The notes under the pieces were generated by a model. The model was not told where the DNA came from. It did not search any database and saw nothing but the letters and a program-made list of their open reading frames with translations. From Siphonodentalium dalli (taxonomy: Eukaryota > Mollusca > Scaphopoda > Gadilida > Siphonodentaliidae), in the NCBI GenBank assembly GCA_032622095.1, contig CP136065.1:150851577-150915576 (forward strand): a stretch of DNA of 64,000 nt. The letters run 5' to 3'. The position numbers and the translations under genes are program-made. This document shows, piece after piece, positions 49,901-61,900 of the stretch; the stretch's first letter is position 1; each line of letters begins with the position of its first letter.

Positions 49901-52900
49901 CACCTAGTGAGTGCATATCTATAACCTATGACTGATATACACAGACAGAAAAATAGATAAACAAAGATGAATAACTCTAGAATGGAAAATCCAAACAAAA
50001 CAATTGAATCCTCTATTGAAAGTCCCCATAGTAGTGAACATCCATTCAAAATATCATTGACATCCGAGGACTACTGTTCAAGCTATGACCTGAATAGACA
50101 TCGGACGGACCAAAAAGCCAACATTTCCAGATAACAAAGATGAATAACACTAGAATGGAAAATCCAAACAAAACGATGGAACCCTCTATTGAATGCCTCA
50201 TAGTAGTGAACATCCATACCAAATTTTATTGAGATCCCAGCACAACCATTGAAGTTATGATATGAACAGACATCAGATGGACCAAAAAGCTAACAATTCC
50301 AGATAAACAAAGATGAATAACTCCAGAATGAAAATCCAAACAAAAGGATGGAACTCTCTATTTAATGTAAGTCAATATAAATAATAGATTCGATACGTTG
50401 TGTAACAGACTGGATAACAGCAGCTAGCAATTGTTTTTTGTGAATCACTGATTTTCCAGTTGGTAGCTCGTTGGGTTAAATCATTATGTTGTCGGTGAAG
50501 GTCGCAAATCTACTCACGGCTTAGGAATTGTGTAATAGATGTGGCATATAAACTGAAAACTTCAAATACAAGATTTGAGGTAGTTTCACAATGGAATAAT
50601 TCTTCAAAGAATTTATCATTATGTAACAGTTACCTGTAACTCTTCTTCCCGTTGTGCCTGTGCCGATGCCATGGCTGACTCTGCCTCTTCTTCATCAGGC
50701 ACAATGTCCTGTGTGAGTCCTTTATGATCCTCTACCAGCAGATATGTGTCTGTTTCCTCTTCTTTCAACAAGCCCTGACTTTGCCAGTATGTTATTTTTC
50801 GTCGCAAGGCAGAAGCTGGCATTTGCAGAACTGAACTCAGATCATCAACAGTCCACCTGGCTGTGTAAGATTTCAGAGAAATTGGATACAGTAATGCCCT
50901 AAATAATCGACTCCTTAACCACAGCAGAATTATGGGTAATTTTTCAGGATTTAGTCGGAAATATGGCTTGTTGCCATTCATCGGAAAGCTCTCAGTGAGA
51001 GCTTTCCGATGAATGGCAACAAGCCATATTTCAGACTAAATCCTGTAAAATTACCAATAATTCTGCTGTGGTTAAGGAGTCGTTTATTTAGGGCATTTCT
51101 GTAAATGCATACAAATAACATTAAAACAAGTGCACTGCATCGTGTAGCCCCCTGCAAAATTTAAAGGTGACTGTTTTCCTGTGATTATTAAATTTCTAAC
51201 TTCAAAATTAATGAATGAACAAACCATTTTGCACATGGTTATTGTACCCCAAATGCTGCCTCATGGGTATATAAAAGGCCGCCCGGCGACAGTGTCCCAT
51301 GAAATGGTAGCTTCATTTGGAGCTGGGACTTTGAAGAATAACCGGTAAAAATGGGCAGACAGAACATAAATTCAAACTTAATCAGTATTTTCATATGAGT
51401 AATGCATATACCAAATTTGAAAAGAATTAGATAACTAAAACTAAAACAAACAGATATAAACTATAGTTATAAGTCAACGAGGACCATAACTCCCGTAAAA
51501 ATAGGCCAACGGAACCCAAATTTGATCTTGACCTGTATTTCCATGTGGGTAGTCCACATACAAAATTTGTAAACAATCAGATAACTAAAACTAAAGTTAT
51601 CATCCAGAGACCGTATGTGATGGATGCACGGACACTGCTGATATCTATAGCCCCCCCCCCAATTTGTTTTTCGGGGGACAAAACAAAAAGAGCATCGCTA
51701 GAGCATGGCAAAATACACCAGTGGTAATTCAAAAAAATGGCCATAACTCTTGAGAAAATTGGAGGGCGGAACCCAAATTCGAACTTTACCTGCACTTTGG
51801 GCTAGTAAACTCACATACCAAATTTCATTACATTGATCAGTACAGACTGTCTAAAGTTATCATCTGGAAACCAAAAGCGAATGGACGGACGGGCAGGCAG
51901 GCAGAGAGATCAATAACATAATATGTCCCGTTTTTTAACAATGGGCATACAATAATGAACTATGATAAAGAGATACAAAGATCAAAAGTTGGTACAGAAG
52001 TATTCTTTCTTCACTGAAAGAGCCATAACTCTGCAAACAGTGAATGGAAGAAACCCGTTCTATGGATATCCTTTCCCCTATAGCGGTTCATGAGCATACT
52101 AATTCTGGAACATCATGACTGAAATAGAAAGCTCCAAAGTTGTTATGGGTGGATACATGGATGGAACCTATTTTTATAGCCCTGCCAAACTTTGTTTGAT
52201 AATGACTGTTATTCAAAACAGGTGTGTGATATTATTAATCTAGTTTTAGAGGGGTACTACTTTATAGAATATAGCCTGGTAATTGGAATCTTCCCAACTA
52301 ATACAGATAATGTGAATAACTATTAAGAGTTTCCTTCATTTCTCCTCATGCAGGTAGAACAGTGATATTTTTAAAAATAGAATACATACCTTGACTTTGA
52401 AACTGCATGATGATAGCCGCATGGACAGGCGATACATTGAAATTGAGGGTTCTGTCTTTCACCTCGATATCGATGTTAACAAGACCTACAAATTATAAAG
52501 CTTACATTAAACTTGGACATTATACTTAAAACAATATAACAGAGCAATCTGTCTCGATGTACAATGTAGTTATCACCTGGGTTCCATATCATCAAATGAA
52601 AGTATCAATGACACTGTAGTTCAACTTGGAGAGGGGATGATGTCATAGATACTCAATGGCAAGATAAGGCATTTGGAATGCTGAAATGTCAACCCGAAGA
52701 GCCATATGAAGTTTGGGATCAATCTGATGGAAAATGTTGGTTGTTGGGCGTGCCAAAAGGATTAGTCATGCAAAGAGTAAAATCCAAGATGTTTACATTC
52801 AATAGCTCACGTCTATAGGTGAATTACAAACATGCATACAAAATATTTCTCTGATAAATGTGGGCTGCAGGGTTTGCCGATGGATTCAAATGTGAAATTG

Positions 52901-55900
52901 AAAATGGCTGCTGCGGCCATGTTCTTTTTAACAAAAATCCAATGAGACGCTGATCACGATCGGCAGATGTTTAACCCATACCTTGGCGATACCGATTAGC
53001 TATTTTAATAAATCCTTTCACCAACCATTTCATGAGTGCAAAAGTTTCAACAATTCATACCTTAATATTAAGGTCACAAGTGGAATCAGACTTATTGGGC
53101 ACCTTGCTCACATAAACACAATAGGAACACGGATGTGGCATTCGATTTCAACCTATTAGGTCACTCCAACACAGATATGTCTTATAGAGTGATAGAGCTA
53201 ATTAAGCTCAATCCATAGTCAGAGAGAAGCACTACAGCAGTTAAAGACAAAATAGTTAAGACATTAAGTAGATAAACATCATAGCAACTCCATGTATTTG
53301 CTTATTACATTGGAATGTGAGACATAACATATTATGTTTTTTTTTATTATTGTTATTTTTTTTATTATGTTTTGTGTTAGCTGCATATTAAAAATTCATG
53401 GGATCATTTAGATGGGAGAAAAGGGTCATGTCGAGTTATCTGTGACTAAAATATACTCCCAGCACTAATGCAGGGCGCCTGGGTGTGAACCGCACTGGCT
53501 TTATACCATACGGTGACTCCAGCATACAACCAGTAATTAATTAGCTCTCCATATTCCTTTCATATCTCAGCCTGTGGGAGCATGGGCAGGGCACCCTGGC
53601 AAATTAATCACCGTTTATTATTCGATGTATAAAATGTTAAATTGTATTGTTATTTTTAAAGGAAAAACAGAATTGCAATTAGCCAATAAAACGATAAAAA
53701 CATTTATGACGCAGCAAAACAAAGTTATCAAACGAATTATATTTTTTAGAAAATCAGCAAAATATAATTGAATTAGTTTCCAAAACGACAATATAACTCT
53801 TTAGTTCATTCAATGCAAACGGAACCCAAAACCATGTATTTCCTATAAACAATGCGAAAACGATCGTGCATGAACATGTTTTTATCGCTAATTGTATGAA
53901 TTCAGTTCTTTCTAATTTCGGGTGTAGATTATATTTTTATTTATACATGCACATGGGTAATTTCCGTATTTATCAACAGATTCGAGCCATTGAAGTCTCA
54001 AACCACAACCGCGGATTCCAATTATACACTTGGTACATTTCGTTTTTGTCAAAAGCTGAAGTTTAATGAAATAAAAAAAATGCGATATATAGTATCAGCT
54101 TATTTTTCGATGTGTCACATGATTACGTAACTTACCCACATGCCAGACAGCAGACTGCGGCGACATAACCTTTGATCTACCGCCGACGGACTGGGCCTGG
54201 TAAAGCTATTTTTAACATGGCGTAAGGTAATTAGCCTGTCACACGGACTTCTTTTTTAATGGAGCGAGAACGAAATGCTGGGTGTGGGTGCGGACAGACT
54301 TATTATACCAAAGGCTCGCGCGGCTGCCCAGAATGCTTCACTCCGAAACCGCTATATCGTGAAATATTTAGTCAACCTATATGAATATCTTTATTGGATA
54401 TTATAGAGCTATATTCTCCCGACATATAGCCGTTTTCCAATCGAAAATATATCCACGAGAACTTTGATTTATTTTCAATTTACCAGACCTGGGTGTGGGT
54501 GCGGTTCGGATATTCACAGTCATCGGCAAACTATTTAATACTTCTTATACACAAGGCTCGCGTGGCTGTCAGAACGTTTCACTTTGAAACCATTATATCT
54601 TGAAATATTAAGTCACAGCATATGATTCTATTTATTGGATATTATAGAGCTATATTCTCCCGACATATAGCCGTTTTCCAATCGAAAATATATCCACAGG
54701 AACTTTGATTTATTTTCAATTTACCAGACCTGGGTGTGGGTGCGGTTCGGATATTCACAGTCATCGGCAAACTATTTAATACTTATACACAAGGCTCGCG
54801 TGGCTGTCAGAACGTTTCACTTTGAAACCGTTATATCTTGAAATATTAAGTCACAGCATATGATTCTATTTATTGGATATTATAGAGCTATATTCTCCCG
54901 ACATATAGCCGTTTTCCAATCGAAAATATATGCACGGGAACTTTGATTTATTTTCAATTTACCAGACCTGGGTGCGGCTGCGGTTCGGATATTCACAGTC
55001 ATCGGCAAACTATTTAATACTTCTTATACACAAGGCTCGCGTGGCTGTCAGAACGTTTCACTTTGAAACCGTTATATCTTGAAATATTAAGTCACAGCAT
55101 ATGATTCTATTTATTGGATATTATAGAGCTATATTCTCCCGACATATAGCCGTTTTCCAATCGAAATATTATCCACAGGAACTTTGATTTATTATCAATT
55201 TACCAGACCTGGGTGTGGGTGCGGTTCGGATATTCACAGTCATCGGCAAACTATTTAATACTTCTTATACTGGCACGGTATATTTGTTTGGTTCCTATTT
55301 TGTCGGTTCATAGATGCCGACCAAAATATTATAGCTGAGTTTAGGCGGAGAAAACTCAGAAAATTTTCGGAAGATTAGTTTGCTACCAGTTACCATACCT
55401 AAAAAGCTACCTGTCTTCCTTTTTAAAAGTAAGTTAGGTTTTAAAACTTTTAATTTCGTTTATTTATCATTTCAGATTCAGGTTTTTTTTTAAATCATAA
55501 AAATTAAATTAAATTTTTTTTAAAGTTAAACTTTGAATTTTATTTTAAATTATAAACTTGCAATGAAAAAGACAGTTTTATGGTGTATATTAGGCTGGAC
55601 TGAGGATCTAAAATTGTAATACGACCCTGCCTAACTATGCTTAAAAGCCATGTCCTGATTGGCCAGTGGTCCGAGTTACCATGGCTATCTCGTTCCAGTT
55701 TTGTGGTACAATTCTACTTTTTCCAATTGTACCACGAAAAAAATCGGTTTATTCAGATCGCCGCACGCGACTTTTCCCGTCTTTTCTAACTCCGCGCAAA
55801 CGGGGCATCAACGGAGTACACCCGCACCCGTAACCCTTTGAATTTTGCTACATCTTGACAATCTTGCGAATTTTCTAGCGATTTGTCGCTTGAAACCAGT

Positions 55901-58900
55901 TTGGTTGCCAATGAATATGGTCCAAATGATGTTATGGTATATTGATATATGTTACGACCAAAGAAAGTTACTTAATAAGTATATTAAATGACAAAATAAA
56001 TCCATGGGGCCGGGCTGTGCATTCGTCGATTCGAATCTCGATCATATTCGATATTTCGGAATAAAGTTGAAAATGAAAGCGTTTGTTCACCAGTACAGAA
56101 GGGGGATAAGATTAGTTTAGTAAACTAGATCATTTAGATCGCTTTGTGTAAGGAAAATGGTCCATAGTCGATGATCATATTCATGTTGTCCCAACAACGT
56201 TCAACACAGAAATGACCGCAATCGTATTTCCTGTACAATTTAAATGAAATGCACGGGCGCCGCTGAAAACACATTGTTTTTTAGCCAATCACAACGATTA
56301 TTTTCTAGAAGAGGTGCCTCGAAAAGTCAACGGGGGAATTTCATAACAAGACAAGACATTACGAGAGTACTCCATGCAAAGAAATCGAGTACGCCCAATA
56401 CGAATTACACCACGAAATGTTTTCTCACCTGAGACCGAAAAAGCGCAGTATTTCGTTGACTATTCAGTCGAATTGTGACCATAAACTTTCAGTCGTATTA
56501 CAAAAGAAATAAATACACGGTGTATCGGTGTGTATGGTCAAGTTGTACCACAAAAAACTGATTGTAGGACTCCGCTACGCGTCGTCCTACAATCAGTTTT
56601 TTGTGGTACAACTTGACCATACACACCTCTACACCGTGTATTTATTTCTTAAATGTAAAAAAACAAAACAAAATTAATTAAATTTTAGAATTAAAAAAAT
56701 TAAATTTGAAACGTGATATACATTGCTTATGAAGACATATCTAAGCAGCTGACTGCAAATTAATTAGTATAACAAGCCTTAAAGGGTAATCATAAGAGCT
56801 GTGTTGTCACTGTGATTACCGGCACCGGCCGTCAGCGTTAGTTAATTAGACAGCGCTGTCTAATTAACTAACGCTAGCGGCCGGTATGCAATAACCCAGT
56901 ACGGTTCAGATGGCTCTGGATTTAGTCACAGTTAACTCGACATGGTTAATATTTCCCATTCAAAAACCAATCAACACCTGAACAACTATACAAGTGAGGG
57001 ATGTATAGACCTGGATATAAAATGATTGATAATGATTGGATATAAAATGTTTTAACGCAGAATTTTCAGATAGCTAGAGGTAGGATATGAGATTGGTCAG
57101 ATTGAAAATATTAGATTCATTACATTGGATAGCATACTGTATGACTATGGAATGGGGTGGGTTAATTTTCTTCTAAGCTGATCATTGGAAAGATCAATGT
57201 AAACAGCGGAAATATATTTAAAGTTATGGTTAATATTTTCAAAACCATTCAATCAATACCAAAATCTATACAGGTGAAGAATGTGTCATCATTAACATGG
57301 ATGCAATTATTTAGATAGTGATCGTGTGAAAAATATTTAGTTATCACATTGTGTCAACAGGATTGGTGGAGGATGTTAATATTTTTAAGCAAATAAGCCA
57401 AATGACCCTCACTATGCAGGTTAGGTGTGTGTTATCATAAACTATGCCAAGAACTATAAACATGGAATTATTTGAGTTATGAAATCGGATAGAATGGGGT
57501 TAATCTTACCCAAACTAATGAACTGATAAACACAAAAAGTCTATAAAATGCATGTCATTGGATTTAGAAACCCATACAATAAGTCAGTCCCTAATGTCAT
57601 GAACCTGTTTCAACAAAGGGGTTAACTTAATATTACACAGAAAACAGAACTGGACCAGAGAGTCATCAATCACAAGTTTGACATCTTTTATCAACAGACT
57701 CTGCTAGCCATGCTATCTATCTATGGATCTAGTGTCCAGCTAAACATAACTTATTGCCAATAATACACTCTCTATGTGATGTGAGAAGTCTCTTCTAAGC
57801 TCACAGTGCAGGCATTAATTACATTATCAGTTACTTGAATTTTAAATGGCCATAACTCTGTTAAAATATACCGGATCAAAATCAAACTCGAACCTGATTT
57901 GTATTTCGGGGTGAGGACCATATGTACCAAATTTGGAGCTAATCAGATGAAAAATATTTAAGTCAACACAGCTTGGATGAATTCTATATAAAAACAAGAG
58001 CATGAAGGGTTAACTAAACGATACCGAAAACCATACAGATGAAGAACGTGCTAAGAAAAACCTAGGTAAGAAATATGAGGCATATCAGAAGAAAATTGTT
58101 TGACTTAGATGCATCAGATAGCATTTGTGTGTAGGGTTAATTATTTTCTAAACCGGTCAACCAATCGATACCAAAAACTATACAGGTGAGCTGTGTGTCA
58201 TCATAAACCTACATATCAAAAATTAACACAATCGGACAAAAAATACTTTGGTTACAGCATCGGATAGCTCATGCCTATGTGCGGACGCAAAGTGTTAATA
58301 ATTTCTAAATTGATCAACCGATCGATACCAAAAACTATACAGGTGAGAAGTGTGTCATCATAAGCATGCACATAAAATTTGAACACGATCCGATAAAAAA
58401 TATTCGTGTAATCGAATCGGATAGCAAGTGTCTATGGACAGACAGACGGATGAACGACGGATGGTTGATCCAGACGTCGGCATTATGTGTACCATACATG
58501 GTATGGGTACACATAAACACTGAAAAATTTGATGGCTCTCATCTAGAGGTCACCCCGAGGATCTATATGAAGTTTAGTGATGATCAGAGGAGGAATGTTG
58601 GCTAAAGGGTGTGCCAAAGAAATTGTTGATGAATGACGGATGCCAACCAATGGCCATAGTTCAAACTTGGCTTCATCATTTTGACCTAAAAATCATCAAA
58701 TCCCATCCAAATCTGTATACTGATAGTCAGATTTTTGGATCTGCTCATTTAACACAAATGAATTTCAATTAGAATTCATCTTGTTTAAAAAACTGGGAAT
58801 TCCGTACCAGATGCTTGAGTATGTTCTTTGCTAAAAGAGAGAAATCTACAACTAAATTAATGGAAGTTGGAACAGAATTGAAAAATCATACTGGAGTGCA

Positions 58901-61900
58901 ATCAGTACAGGCACTTATTTAGTAATTTTATTCTCAGTACTTATGGACATCCTAATTGTGCTGTTCTACTAGAGGCCATATGACTCATCACATAAATCTG
59001 ACACGAGAGATCATGATTGCTCAAGCATGATACGCGAAATGTGTGTTCTTGTAAGAGTAGCTCGAGTAACATAAACATGCAAAGAACCTTATTTCCATTG
59101 TTATGTGACCTGCATCTTATAAACTTGAAATCTTGCAAACAATATGATAAAAAACAAGAGGTGGCATCAGAGATGCTGTGTCTCGTTTTCGGTGGCTTAC
59201 CGCCGGTGGCTACCGCCAATTGGTGTGCATCAGTATCGGTAGACTAATTAATAGGTAAAATCGAAAAATGACTAATTAAGGGCCATAACTCCATCAAATT
59301 TTATCGGGCCAGGCTGGTTTTCGAACTCGTCCTAAATATTCTTGGCAAGTATGTCTATTCCAAATTTTAAACAAATCGGAGGACGTTTGTTGAAGTTATC
59401 GCGCCAACGAGCTAAAAATTCACGAAAAATGACAAATTAAGGGCCATAACTCTATCAAATTTTATTGGGCCAGGCTGGTTTTCGAACTCGTCCAGGATAT
59501 TATTGGAAGACACTTATATACCAAATTTCAATCAAATCGGATAACGTTTGTTGAAGTTATCGCGCTAACAAGCTGAAAATTCATGAAAAATGACTAATTA
59601 AGGGCCATAACTCTATCAAATTTTATCGGACCTGGCCGGTTTTCGAACTCGACCGAGATATTCTTGGGAGACACCTATATACCAAATTTCAATCAAATCG
59701 GATAACGTTTGTTGAAGTTATCGCGCTAACGAGCTGAAAATTCATGAAAAATGACAAATTAAGGGCCATAACTCTATAAAAAAAATTCGGACGAGGCCGG
59801 TTTTTAGAACTCATCCGAGATATTCTTGGGAGACACCTATATACCAAATTTCAATCAAATCGGATAACGTTTGTTGAAGTTATCGCGCTAACGAGCTGAA
59901 AATTCGTGAAAAATGACTAATTAAGGGCCATAACTCTTATCAAATTTTATCAGACGAGGCCGGTTTTCGAACTCATCCGAGATATTCTTGGGAGACACCT
60001 ATATACCAAATTTCAATCAAATCGGATAACGTTTGTTGAAGTTATCGCGCTAACGAGCTGAAAATTCGTGAAAAATGACTAATTAAGGGCCATAACTCTA
60101 TCAAATTTTATCGGACCAGGCCGGTTTTCGAACTCATCCGAGATATTCTTGGGAGACACCTATATACCAAATTTCAATCAAATCGGATAACGTTTGTTGA
60201 AGTTATCGCGCTAACGAGCTGAAAATTCAAAGGGCCATAACTCTGTAATAAATGTGCGGACGAACAGCTTACGTGCATGGATATGTACTCACACACCAAA
60301 ATTTTTTGAGTTATAAGCAAAACACGCCGCCCGCCCGCCCGCCCGTCCGCCGCCCGCCCACCGTCCCCCATCATACTATAAGTCGAGTTTTGGAAGAAAA
60401 CTCGACTAAAAATTTAATAAAAGATCCCCTATTATAACTTAATCTAAAAGGTCTTACCTAGATGTGACCTCCAGTTAAGTGTCCTGTTCCCTTTAAGTTT
60501 GGAGAATTTCTGTGTGTACTTCTCCAAAGCTTCTTGCATATGATCAGGAAGAGTTATCTTTTCTTCCCGAAACGATGGCCAAAACTGTGCAGAAAGAATC
60601 ATGGCCTTCAGATCTATGTCCTGGTTAGATAGGTAAGAAAGATTAATATAGTGCTACCAATAATAATAATAATGACCAGTTTTATATAGTGATTAACCAA
60701 TTACTTGTTCTAACACGCTTGGTACAATATTACCCCAGTCATTTGTACAAGCCAACCAATGAACCGGCTGCAGCCATTGCAGGCGCTGCTCTAGTTTGAT
60801 CAAAACATGCTCTGATACTCATCAGTATGAAAAGCTGACTGGTACCCTTTTAACGCATTAGTGATGCGAAGCCGACACAGTACGAGTGACCTTGCTCAAG
60901 GGTCACAACTTGGTGCGGGTTTTGAAACAGCAAGCCAAGCCACTGCTATGTGGAGACTCAATGACCGGCGATGCGCTGCGAACCCATATTTGATGTGTTT
61001 ACAGCGAATACAAGTCCGACACGCTAACCACTGGACCACGTAGCTCCACCAAGAGGAATGTTGAAATGGTACAGTGTACTTAACCCTTTCTATACTAAAT
61101 GGATTCTCCAACTCAGTTATGAAAGTATACACCGTTCATTTGGAGGGATGGTCAGAAAAAATGCCAAAAGCAAATAAAAGCGCAGAAGGATTAATATTCT
61201 TTAGTGGGAAATGTTCAGATAATAAGTTCAACAAACAGCCGACCGGTATGGTCCTACCTAGATGGTAGTTGGAGATTAGAGAAATTATTATCTGCACATT
61301 TTGTAAGGTAACTACTCGCCAATGAGTATTTAGTATAACAAGGGTTAAATATAGTGTATCTCTTCTGGGACACGATGACAACATAATTTTTATAAAACCT
61401 GATTTCAAGACTACAAGTACATTTTTTCATGAATAAAATACAGATAAACTAATGATTTTGGATATTGTTTGCCTATAAGGGCATAATAAAATGACTTATA
61501 GCATGAACATATTATGGTAGATGTGCTCCATCTCTAAACTGATACTCAGCTCAACTCTCGGTGAGAGGGCTTCCTTTCTAAGGATGTTCAGTATCCAAGG
61601 TGGTTGGTTAGGTCGGGATACCATCATCAGTCTAGTCTAGACGAGGAGGTCGTGGGTTTGAACCCGGACCTGAGCAAATTGAAGGGATATCAATGAGCCA
61701 TTCAGATTTTAACATGGTCTTGTCGATAAGAGATAATAACTTGTATGCATTTCCAATGAAAAAAATCACCTATGCAATTTGTTTCTATTTTGATCAATTC
61801 ACTTATAGTTGTACTATGATGAAAAAAGTATTTATTTAAAGATGCCCAGTCCAATGTGACCTTATTTACTATTATTTCCGCTAAACAATGTGTTTTGAGC

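Noticed and set aside
61590-61675. A functional tRNA gene
   Set aside because: The B box is good, but the acceptor and anticodon arms do not fold convincingly. Kept only as a possible SINE head.
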